64,000 nucleotides of DNA from Hybos culiciformis (lineage: Eukaryota > Arthropoda > Insecta > Diptera > Hybotidae). Position 1 is the stretch's first letter, and every line of letters starts with the position of its first letter. The notes below the pieces were generated by a model, which was not told where the DNA came from, ran no database searches, and was given only the letters and a program-made list of their open reading frames with translations. Both the position numbers and the translations under genes were made by a program. The stretch spans positions 84,029,936-84,093,935 of the forward strand of contig OZ023274.1 in the NCBI GenBank assembly GCA_964007475.1, read 5' to 3'. Positions 27,966 to 38,543 of the stretch are shown here, in pieces.

Positions 27966-30403
27966 CGTTGTGAATTTTGACATCACACTCATCTATACTA
28001 AAAAATGATGCCGGCATCCAGTTTTCAAAATCAAAATAAACTCAAATAATTTCTAGCCATCAAACAAATGGTTTGTAATTATTTGTCCAGTAAATTAGTA
28101 TATTGATCAGTAAAATTGTTTATGGACCAATATGCAGACATGACTCCAATAACATACATTTTGTCTATTATGCAATAATGTTAAAAGCCATAAATTCTTA
28201 AACAAAATAACAAAATATAAACAAAAAACATAGCATTGATAGGCTAGGCACATTTTTGATACTTATTCGAAAATCTTATTCTCAATTTTTATTTTAATTC
28301 AAATATTTCCTTTTTGTTATCACAAGAATGAAATGGAAAATAAGATTTTCAAATGACCTCATTTCATAATGAATTCGATACAGGTCCATGAAACAATTAT
28401 CCTCCTTTTTGCATAATTCATAATTTTTCAATATGTGTATTATGTTGTTATAAATTTTATAAATATTACACCAAAATATGTGGGAATATTATCAAATATC
28501 ATAAATGAGATAAGAACCCTGCATCAATCAAACCAAACTTTTTTTTTAACATTGAAAATTATCAACCTTTTAACATTATTACCAAATTCAATTCGAAGAC
28601 GGTAAAAATATTGTCCGATTCTATACTCTCTCCGGTACCTAATCAATCAGATAAAATTAAATTTCTAATATATAAAAAGAAAATTTAATAAAAATTAATA
28701 CATCATAATTATTTATACAATTTAATTTATTGAAATCATTTTTTTGACATCTTAGAATTACTAAACTTATTATCTTTTATAATAATTTTTATTTTAACTA
28801 TCAATAAGTAATTAAATACTACTATGAATTTAAAGTTATGCATATTTTTAAATTAGATAAATTTATCTGTGTATTCTTAAAATTAATTTAATATAGTATA
28901 TAGTATCTAATGTATGTAAATACACACATATGAATTTTTTAATGTTTTTAAAAATACCTAAATCTGATACTAAAAATTATTAATCAATGATATATACCAA
29001 TTTCAATAATTTCTTAAATAAACGACATACGAAATTTGAATATTTTAATGATTCTGAAAAAAAAAAATAAAATAAAAAATTATCGATGGCTTTCACTTTT
29101 TACACCTATTTCTCTGTACTTTTTCAAGTATTCAAGCTATATTAAAAGAAAAATTTTGGGAGTTTGTTATTTCGATATTTTTTCCAAGGCAATTAGATTC
29201 TTCTGGGGGAGTAATTGTTTTTTTCCAGTAATAAATTTAAAATTTCAAAATATTTGCTATAAAATGAAGAAAAAAAAAGGACTTTTGCGTAAATAAAATT
29301 TTGAACATTGTACAATTTTTACATCCTATTTGTTTGCAAACAAAAATAATGGGTCATTTTTATTTCCATTTTTAACAAATCCTGGAAATTTCTTAACGTC
29401 CAGAGAATTAAAGACCTGGTGTTCTAAATGGAAATTAAAATCCATGTACCTTAAGCCTTTTTTTAACAATATACTTTTTTTGTGATGTCAAGGTGATTCT
29501 TGGTGGAGTTTGTGACCAGTTCAAAAATAAAAAACTTAATGACCATGGTTTTTGATTCCCATTTGGAATAAAACCCAAATTACATTTAATTATTATATAT
29601 ACTTTTTAATAATTTTATTATATATTTCTATTTGAACTCTTAATTATACTCTCTAAAAAATATTGCTTTAATAGAGGTTCAATATTTCGATAAATAGACA
29701 AAAAAAAAAACCCGAAAACATAAATAGAAATATTTACTCTTTATTTTTTAATTTAAACTACATTACAATAATAATTATAATTTCAATTTGGGGTAAGGGA
29801 AAAATTACAACATAAGTTAATTTAAATGTTGCGTTTGGAACAAAAGAGATATTGCATGTCTTTGGTAAGAATATCATACGATTTTCTCATGTAAGAGAAA
29901 ATCCATAAGCTACACGAGAATCATCGTCAAATATCAGAATAAAATAAAAAAAAATTTAAAAATTGTACTTTTATGCACAATGAAATTTATTATCACTTCA
30001 AAGGATATATAAATTACATTATTTAAAATAAATACAAAATCATTAAAACATAAAATAGAGTTTTATAGAGTCGATTTTTTACTCGTTACAAAAAAACTTA
30101 TTAGTGATAATATTTTAAAAAACTGAACAAAGAATAAAATACAAAACAATAATCCTATCTTTTAACATTTCCATTTTATTTTTTTTTTTTATTTTTTAAA
30201 GAAATGTGAATGAAAATTGTTTTATTCTAAATTGACTTTTTTCATTTATTGTAATTTTTATAACGCATCGTTGAAAACAATTTTTTTTTTCTTATTAATC
30301 CAAATAAAATAATATATACAATTAAATTAATCGTCGTATCAGTATTTGCTTTTGTTCAAAATTTCTTTAGATTTCTCAAGTTTTATATTTTTCTCATTTA
30401 ATA

Positions 30404-30566
30404 CTTGAAGAGAAAAAATATTGTGCAAAAATATTGGCGCGTCGTCGCAGAAATTTACTAGTAAAGCCATTTGAAAGGCAATGGAATATGTACCATATTA
30501 GCACTTTGAATTTTATCGATGCTGATAAAAGAAAAAATTGCGAAAAAAAAACAGGACAGATTCTAT
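30404..30566 (+). pseudogene. Possible coding remnant, basic RRRR-rich segment ending at a splice donor
   Basis: An open frame reads LEEKKYCAKILARRRRN, then LLVKPFERQWNMYH and onward, and ends at a consensus donor (CTAT|GTAAGTAT at 30567). The RRRR..lVkP...R pattern faintly recalls the N-terminal region of insect PIF/Harbinger nucleases, but no catalytic part follows. No ATG precedes it, and no continuing exon was found. It could be a chance frame. Confidence 0.2.
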
Positions 30567-31266
30567 GTAAGTATCTATTTTTGTGCAAATGTTATGAACA
30601 TTTGAAGAACTTGAATTCAATTGCCTGTCTAATGGCATTATTTTTAAATTTCTATAGTAAAAAAAATTTAAAAAATAAACTTTTGCCAAAAAAAATTTCT
30701 CTCGACTAAAAAATGCTGTTAAAGGTCTCTAAATTAGAAAAATATAAAACTAAAAAAAAAAAGGATCAAATTTTGGACAAAGAAATGATATAATGATTTT
30801 TTTATAATGTGCCTCAAAAAATGAAGCTTTTAATGAGATTTAAAGAATTTATTTACTAAGTGCTCTTCAAAATTATAACCGTGTACAAATAATGAAATCA
30901 GAAAACCTAGCTTTGTAAAAATTTAATTTATTTAAAATTATTTTATTTATGAAAAAATGGAGTTAAGTAACTTGTCGCTGAAATTCAAAAAAATATGATC
31001 TTGTACAAATTAATCATTCTTATTATTTTGTTTTTTGTTTTTGAAAACTTGTAGCAAAATGTTTAAACGTTTCAAATTATTATTTTGTTAATACAGAAAG
31101 AATAACAGAATACATTATTTTAGACCCGACCCAGATTAGTTTGTAAAATAAGGCATAATTCTGACGAGCACATTATAAATAAGTCTAATAAAAAATTTTA
31201 AAAATAGTAATTTTGAATATTTTAAATTATATTTATATTAATTGCGTTTGTGTCTAAACATTAAAG

Positions 31267-32918
31267 TTATTCATTAGAAGGACCTGGATCCTTCTCTTCT
31301 GGAATAATTTGATCCTGATTTGAATCTTTATTCAAGACTTGTTCATGTTCTACATTTGTATTGCTTAGAAGTGATGTATTTCGATCATTTGATGAGGTTT
31401 GCAAATTTATATTAACTTGTGCATTTAAACTAAATTTTTTTCTCAAAGGTTCTGAATCTGAACTTGAAAAAAGTGACAATTCTGCAGGAGCCTTACTTGC
31501 ATTCAGATTAGTTCGTTCTTTAAATCTAGATGCTGAGTGTTTACGCTTATTTTTATTTTTTTGTAATCTCCTTTTTGATAGTACTTTACTTTGATTTTGT
31601 GAACCTTTTTCACGATTAATTCTTTTCTTGTAATTTTGTAATTTTTCTGCTGCTAACTTTAAAACAAAGCGACCTGCTTGGAGCCCACTTTTTTTTACTA
31701 CCCATGGCTCCTTTTTGTATTTTGTAATTTCATATTCAGGATCACTTGAAAATAAATTTGAGACACTACTAGTAGAAGAAGAATTTGACGAGCTACTAGA
31801 GGATTCGTCACTAGAACTGAATGAAGTACTATCACTATCGCTGTCACTATCACTATCGCTAGTTTCATTTTTGCGTCCTTTAAATTTCAAATTTATTTTT
31901 GATTTGTTTCTTTTATTTGAATTACTTCCTTCGGAGCTCTTACTTCGACATCGTAACGATTTTCGGAGTGTTTTTCTTGCCATAGGCTCAGTTTTTCTTA
32001 GTCCATGGGAAGTAGAAGCTCCATCATTATATTCATCCTTAATTCGCTGGCGTTCTTGAACTCTAGCTGATCTTTTAGGTGGAGGCCTCATATATTTTTC
32101 TTCATTTTCCGAACAAGAATCAGATGAATGATCGAGATCTGACGATGGGAAAAATACACCTAAAAATTTATTTTTATTAAACTTAAATATAAAAAAAAAA
32201 GTTTTATATGGATTTTTAATTGTCTAATTCCAAGATGAAGAGGTTTAAATGTAAAGTCTGGTTAAAATTAGTTTATTTTATTTTATACAAATATCTGGTT
32301 CAAGTTTCTGTAAGCAAAATAAGCTATTCATTCTTCAACTAGCTTTTGGAATTTAATAGAAATTATAATTTAATCACATTTTTTAAGACTAACGTGTAGA
32401 ATTTTTAAGTTGACTTAGCTTTATCACTCTTAAATTTTTAAATAAGAATCTGGGTAATTAAAATAAAAAACATTATTTATTACCTTTAGGAATTGTTTTT
32501 TTCAGCGTCTTATTTCGGCTTGTTGATGCAATGGTGGTTGCTGCATTTGTTGTTTTTTGTTCCGGAACTGTTGGTACGGATTCGCTAACAAATACAACAT
32601 CACTGTCAGATTCTGAGTTAAGACTGACCAGTTCAGGTGTTCGTAAGTGAGGTGGCTTCCGTTCCAAAACAAATTCACATTCGTCACTACTAGACGAAGA
32701 GCTTAAAATGATTCGGCTTCGCTCAATTTGAATAACAGGAGTTTCTCCTAATATTTGTTCAATTATGTTCTCGTTATTATTCAAGGTATTATTACCGATA
32801 TTATTATTATTATTATTGTTATTATTATTATTATTATTGTTATTGCTATTGTTATTATTATTATAATTATAGTTATTATTAGGATTATAGTTATTATTAT
32901 TATTATTATTATTACTAC

Positions 32919-32958
<40 letters not shown>

Positions 32959-35900
32959 GTTATTATTATTATTATTACAATTATTATTATTATTACTATT
33001 ATTAAAATTATTAGTAACATCGCTACTATTATTGGTATTGTTATTACTTGGAGCGTTTACATTAGTATTGTTTTGGATCGTATAATGATTACTATTGTGG
33101 GTATTCTGATTCAAAATGGCATTACTATTAGAATTATCATTATTACTAATATTAGCAGATAAATCTATTGAATCTATTTCATTGCCAGATCTTGACAAAT
33201 TAATAGCTGTATGCTGCTGATTTGATGATGATGTTGAATTTGTTTCAGTTGTTCTTGTAGTGATTGCATTATCAACAGTGATTCTAACTCTCGAGTCACG
33301 ATCGTTTGTCTCAATTGTAAAATCAACGGCACCATTTCTACGTAACGGACCTGTTAACACTGAATCAAGTACTTGTGTTATATCATCCGAATCACTTGAA
33401 GATGATGAAGATGACGATGCTGTACTTAAAATTATTTCATCATAATACTGCGAATAACGAACTTCTCTATCATAACCAATCATATCATATGGGCTTCGGG
33501 CGAAATTAACCAACTCATGCACAAAATGATCCGTATTCTCTCCAAAATATGGTCGAATACGTTGACGAAATTCAGCTGAATTCATGTTGTAAATTGTTAA
33601 TAAATCACCAATCACACTAAGAACTAAGCTAACATGCTGATCTGTGTTTCGTAATAATGTTACAGCATCACGATTTAACCATGGCATTAAACGTGTTATT
33701 TGTGCTGGATTTTCCCTAAAATTATTTTTAATATACGGTAATAATTTAATATAAAATTTATTTTTAAATTATTATATTTTAATGTACCTGTAAAAACGCG
33801 TAGAACACTCCCGATACCGCCTTGTTACGGCGTCCATAACAGGCAATGCATATAAACGTCTTTCATAAACATAACGTCGCCATAACTGCCCTAAACTTCC
33901 AGAAGGAAGTGATTGGTTTTCAAATTGTTCTCGAAATCTGTCGGCTCGATGGAAAAACGTATTGGAATGCAGACGAACTGTTGTACTAAACCCGTTAGGG
34001 CTGTTAAAATTAAAAAAAAAATACATCAATATTTTATTTATCTAAAAAAGTACGGAATACATTTTTTAAATCTAAGAAATTTTTAAATTAATGGGTAAAG
34101 TTACTAATAGGTCGAAGAGTAATCTATATTTAATATTATAATTAAAATTTTAAACAATGGGTTAGTCACTTAAAAAAAAGGGCAATATTTTTCAATGTGA
34201 TTTGTATGAAACTATAAATTCATAATTTTTAATGGGATTTGTATGAAATTATAATTTTCAATATAATTTATATTAAATTATAGTTCTCAATGATTTTACT
34301 ATTTATGCCAGATGGGTCTCAAATTAAAAAAAAATTGTTCTATGAAATTTGTCACAAAAAGGATTAACCCGAGAAATTTTTCATTTCGTTTTTCATTTTC
34401 TTTCAAAATAATCACATATATTTTTGGAATGTTTGACGACTTGAGTTTCAATTTTAAATGTACATATTTGATCTAAAGTATATTATAATATATGATTTTA
34501 TTTAAGTTTTATCATATTACATAAAACCGAGCATAAAACTTAAAATTATAATACAATAATACATAAAATACCAATGACTTAGAACACAACTTTCAGATTA
34601 GTTATTTTAACAATTTTTTTTATTACTATTTACATGTTCTGTACAAAATTTGCATGAACAAATCGGTTTGTGTAAATTGCATGAGCAAATTGCCTTTTCG
34701 CATAATCCTGAAGAGCTGCAGGATTATAAATCCCTTTTTCGTAACCTGCCTATAGAGGCGATAGAAGCCTTTCATATATTTTTTGATTATTTGTCCCGAT
34801 CTGCAAGAACCATTTTTTTTTTTTTTTTGTTCTATTAAGTACTATGTTATGCCTTGTTCAGACAATGAAACCTTATCATGATAATCTTACTTTTTGTGAT
34901 TATCATTCTTTTTTTCATGATTTGCTCATACAAAAAAAGTGTCATCGGAAATCATGATTATCGAAAATCATGAAAAATTTCAGGGATGAGTTTATAGTTT
35001 TTTACCATCCATGTTACCCATTTCCACTCATTCCTAGTTATTTTTGACTTTTATTTACAAAACAAAAAAAATTTGAGTAGCAAATAATATTTATGTTTTT
35101 ATTTTGTTTGCTTTCATGTTGTTTACTTTTTTTGTTTTCGTTCATAATCGTGTTCACACAGGCTTTCAAAGTATGATTATCTACACCAAATCACGATTAC
35201 GAAATCATGATTTAGTCGTTGTCTGAACAAGGCATTATAATTAAATTTTCATAGTGCAAGAGCCTTAAAGAGAAACCAAATAAAACTGAAAGGCTAAAAA
35301 TTTATTTTATTAATATGAGTTATACCATAGATTAAGAATACAGAAAGATTTATAGCTTCGTACAACATTTTTTCAGTCTTTTTTTGGTATTTTTATGTGA
35401 AGGTGTTAGTAAAACTAAATAAAATTCTGTTCATATATTGATAATTATCACGTATTTTATTTTGTTTTACTAACACATCATTCACATAAAAATACCAAAA
35501 ATAATGTTGTATGAAGCTAACAATCTATGTATATTCTTAATCTATGGTTATACCTAAGATGAGTTTTTTTTTTCATTATAAATTCGCAATTAATTAAAAC
35601 GGGGAAATACCTTACAAATATTTTTTTATGTTTCTATATATAAACAATTAGGCGCCGTCTGATTAAAAGAAATACAAAAAACAGTGCCAGATTAAAAGTG
35701 TTAATGAAAATACCTAAATTAAATAATGAAACTATAGTATAAATATAAAGTTAAATTCTTACCGACGTGGTCTACCCACATAAAATCCATCGGTCGATGA
35801 ATATAATGGTTGAATATAATTTGCAAAATTTCCAATTGTGATGTGTGTTAAATTTTGTGAATGTGCCATTGGCAAAGACAAATCAATTTGTGGATTTGGT

Positions 35901-36618
35901 TGAACTTTATATTCTTCAAATTGATCAATCGATTTAACATTATGAATAATTGATGTAAATGGTTGTTTACATAAAGGACATTCAGCTTTTACCTTAAAAA
36001 AAATAAATAAAAATAAAAATATGTGCATAATAAAAAAAAAAAAATTAATAAAATTTATATACTTAGGTTATCTAAAATTTTTAGTTAAGCATTATTTATT
36101 TTCAGACAACATTAATTAATATATTATTATTATATACCTATGAAACACCAAAACAAAAGTTTCCTACTAACATTATTAAAATAAAAAATAAAAGGTACAA
36201 GGTACACATAATTTTTATAATATGCAGCCATCTTTTTCATTAGACATTTTCTTATTTCTGTCGTCGATTCGATATGCATTATTACCTATATTTAATTTGT
36301 ACAAAGGAAGAAAAAAAAAACTAACCTACACCTATCTAATATTAATTAAAATCTATAATTATTAATGCCTTAAAACCTTACCTTACTCCACTCAAGCAAA
36401 CATTTAAAACAAAATTGATGCAAACAAGAATCTGTAAAACATTTATTTTTACATTTTCCAAGACAAATTGCACAATTTGGTGGCGGTGAGCCAGTTGTTC
36501 GTGGCAATGTGAATTCATTATCTGAACTAGCCGATGATGATTCTGGTGATTTAATATTTGGTAAAACTGGTGTCAATGGACATTGATCAAGATTTTCTGG
36601 GGTCGGACAATCGGACAT
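31267..36618 (-). CDS. Topors: E3 ubiquitin/SUMO ligase Topors
   Basis: Five coding exons on the minus strand: 36618-36382, 35992-35763, 34000-33788, 33715-32484 and 32159-31267 (2805 nt, 934 aa). Human and fly proteins are slightly above 1000 aa. All junctions agree in phase (0, 2, 2, 1). Residues 49-87 form a C3HC4 RING finger (Cys49, Cys52, Cys65, His67, Cys70, Cys73, Cys84, Cys87), with the family signature EWSKVKAECPLCKQPF across the exon 1/2 junction. The Topors-specific domain follows, recognisable by MPWLNRDAVTLL and TDHFVHELVNFARSP. Exon 4 then has Ser-rich, acidic SUMO-interaction-like stretches and a long Asn-rich tract (about residues 440-540). The C-terminus is basic and Ser-rich (RS/SDSDSD), as expected for a nuclear protein. 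Known family roles are ubiquitin and SUMO ligation, p53 and lamina-associated functions, and insulator regulation in flies. It lies head-to-head with Asph. Confidence 0.95.
32790..33080 (-). repeat. Asn-codon (AAT/AAC) repeat inside Topors exon 4
   Basis: An almost uninterrupted AAT/AAC trinucleotide tract encodes the poly-Asn region of Topors. The antisense frames give poly-Ile ORFs, which are not real. The length is probably polymorphic. Confidence 0.9.
34641..34812. other. Unidentified open segment of balanced base composition
   Basis: Both strands are open over about 170 nt and are less AT-biased than the surroundings. The + frame includes a short internal duplication (LHEQIGLCK/LHEQIAFS) followed by EELQDYKSLFRNLP. 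No family recognised. It lies just outside the 34850 element and could be a remnant of an older insertion or chance. Confidence 0.2.
34850..35234. mobile_element. 385-bp PIF/Harbinger-type MITE
   Basis: The ends are TGCCTTGTTCAGACAA and its exact reverse complement. Both are flanked by TTA (34847-34849 and 35235-35237). A 3-bp TTA/TAA target duplication is characteristic of PIF/Harbinger elements. Subterminal regions carry several ATCATGATT palindromes. There is no coding capacity. Superfamily assignment rests on the target duplication alone. Confidence 0.75.
35326..35546. mobile_element. About 220-bp foldback MITE with 7-8-bp target duplication
   Basis: The left arm begins CATAGATTAAGAATA and the right arm is its reverse complement. 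Similarity continues inward for roughly 95 bp per arm (for example TGGTATTTTTATGTGAA, TGTTAGTAAAAC), with indels. GTTATAC (or GTTATACC, sharing one base) flanks both ends at 35319-35325 and 35547-35553. The duplication length and CA-start suggest a hAT-related non-autonomous element. There is no open frame. Confidence 0.75.
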
Positions 36619-38543
36619 TATGAAGTAGTATTGTTGTTGTTGTTGTTTTGTTCTTTTTGTCGAAAAAAAAAATAGTAATAAAGGAAAATTATTTTTTTAT
36701 TTCTGATTAGATTTTAGAATATTCATCCAAGCCTAAGAAGGGTTGGTACCTCACCTAGGACAGACCTACCAATTAAATTTGATTTTTCCACAGAATACAA
36801 AAAAAAAAATATTAAAGTACAAAAAGCAAATTTCCGAACTGAATCCGATTTCAATATATTTTGCCAAAATCGTCGGAAAAAAATTAAATTGAAAAAAAAA
36901 ATTATTTTTTCGTTATCACATTTTCACATAAAAAAAAAATATTAATTTTTTTTTTTCTCAAATATGGAGTCAATCCAGTTACAGTCTCAGAAGAAAAATT
37001 AAAATCACACAAAATGAAAAAAAGTTTTTCTCGCTTTATTTAAAATTTCAAAATATTTTTCTTCATTAAATTAATTATTTTGTTTTTCTCATCATAAATA
37101 TTTATTATTAATATTTAGAAAAAAAAAAATAAAATATTTTTTTTTTTTTATAATATTAAAATTCTTTATTTTACATTTAATTATACAAAAAAAAAAAAAT
37201 TATTTTATATTTTTCGAATTTTTCATTTTTCAAATTCATTAATGAATGAATTTTTGCTTGGATAGAAGAAGAAGATTTAATTTTTTTGTAAAAAATATTT
37301 TCGAAATTTAATTCGAAACAAATAGAAAATAAACTTTAATACGCCAAAAAGAAATAAAAAATACTTCAGCTGTTTCAAAATAATAGATCTATCTCTTTCT
37401 AAAAACCGATCAATCAAAACGGTTATAAACAAATTATCGTGTATGGCTATCTTTTCAAAAATTGTATGCAAAATATAAATAAATTCTTATCATGGTCGAA
37501 AAAATATAGCCTGATATAAAAGTGTATTTTTATTAACGTGCGGGTTATACTTGCTGAAAAAAAAATCATGATTATGATTTTTTTTGAATGTATGTGGGAA
37601 ATTTTTATGAGTCAAAAATCATACTGGCTTTGATTTTAATCTTGATTTTTTTCTGTCACTGTACCAATAAAATACAATTGTTTACAATATTCACATTCAA
37701 ATTCAAATCCCGTAATAACAAACCGCTTTTATTATTGTTGTTTGCGCTTTCAAGAGTTTATTTTTTTCTTTGGCAGCCAAAAATTTTTCTTTTGACAGAA
37801 AAAAATCAACCCTCTGATTTTTTTTTAAGCATGATTTTTCATCATGATTATTTCTTGATTTTTTTTTTTTACACAAAATTTCACACATACATTCAAAAAA
37901 AATCATGATTATGATTTTTTTTTCAGCAAGTGTAACCCGCAAGTAAGTGTTTTTTTGCGATAAGTTGACGATTTTTCTTTATCATAATACAGTGGACAGC
38001 TAGAAAATCAATCAAATTAAATCAGATCACACGATGATTTTTTTAATCCGGGTTAATTTTTTTATTTGTTAAATTTCTATATAAAAACAACTGTTTATGA
38101 ATAAATGCACCGAAACCTTATTTAAACTTGAAGTTTGTTCAGCTTATAAGCTTATAACCCTTAAATTACGCGCCTAGTTCCTTAATTTCTTTTTAAACGT
38201 TCTGCTGAAATTTTTCAGAAATTGTTTTTAGTTCTCAAAAAATAATTAATTTTCTTTTAAAAAGTAGACTATGACCATTCATAATTTCCTAATTTCATAT
38301 TATTTACAGAGTGCGCTGATGTTTGACATAAAATTATAGAAACAATTTTTTACCGTTTCCAGATTCTTTTTTTTTCTGATCAGAACAACCGGATTTAAAA
38401 AGTCCAGGGATAGGGATTAAAATATATTTTTATTTTTATTTTTTTTTTTATAGAATTATTTGGAAAAAAAAAATAAAATTAAAATAATAATACTGAATTT
38501 TAAAGAATAAATTAATAAATATTTTATTTGAATTTTAATTGAA
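36619..38543. other. Divergent intergenic region between Topors and Asph
   Basis: About 1.9 kb separate the two start codons, so both promoters and 5' UTRs should lie here. A CAA/TTG trinucleotide run sits just upstream of the Topors ATG. A 407-bp TIR element (37537-37943) occupies the middle. No TATA box or other core element could be pinned down in such AT-rich sequence. Confidence 0.6.
37537..37943. mobile_element. 407-bp MITE-like element with TAA target duplication
   Basis: The left end is CGTGCGGGTTATACTTGCTG, and the right end in reverse complement is CTTGCGGGTTACACTTGCTG. Both continue into AATCATGATTATGA and TTGAATGTATGTG, so the terminal repeats are about 68 bp with a few mismatches. 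TAA flanks both sides (37534-37536 and 37944-37946), again consistent with PIF/Harbinger. Open frames inside are incidental. Confidence 0.7.

Larger units (their letters stand above)
27276..31266. other. Intergenic region between the Zeste-like gene and Topors
   Basis: AT-rich, with no complete gene seen. It contains an unusually CpG-rich patch at about 27850-27965 and a possible coding remnant at 30404-30566. The part next to 31266 is presumably the Topors 3' UTR. Other open frames look random. Confidence 0.5.
34001..35762 (-). other. Topors intron 2, host of two MITEs
   Basis: A 1.76-kb intron. It contains a 385-bp TTA-flanked element (34850-35234) and a 220-bp foldback element (35326-35546). 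It also contains an open segment (34641-34812) of unusually balanced base composition that I could not identify. Confidence 0.8.

Noticed and set aside
32755..33162. Poly-Ile open frames on both strands
   Set aside because: They are other-frame readings of the AAT/AAC tract of Topors exon 4.
37588..37942. Overlapping open frames on both strands
   Set aside because: They lie inside the 407-bp TIR element, are Phe/Lys-rich and match no family.
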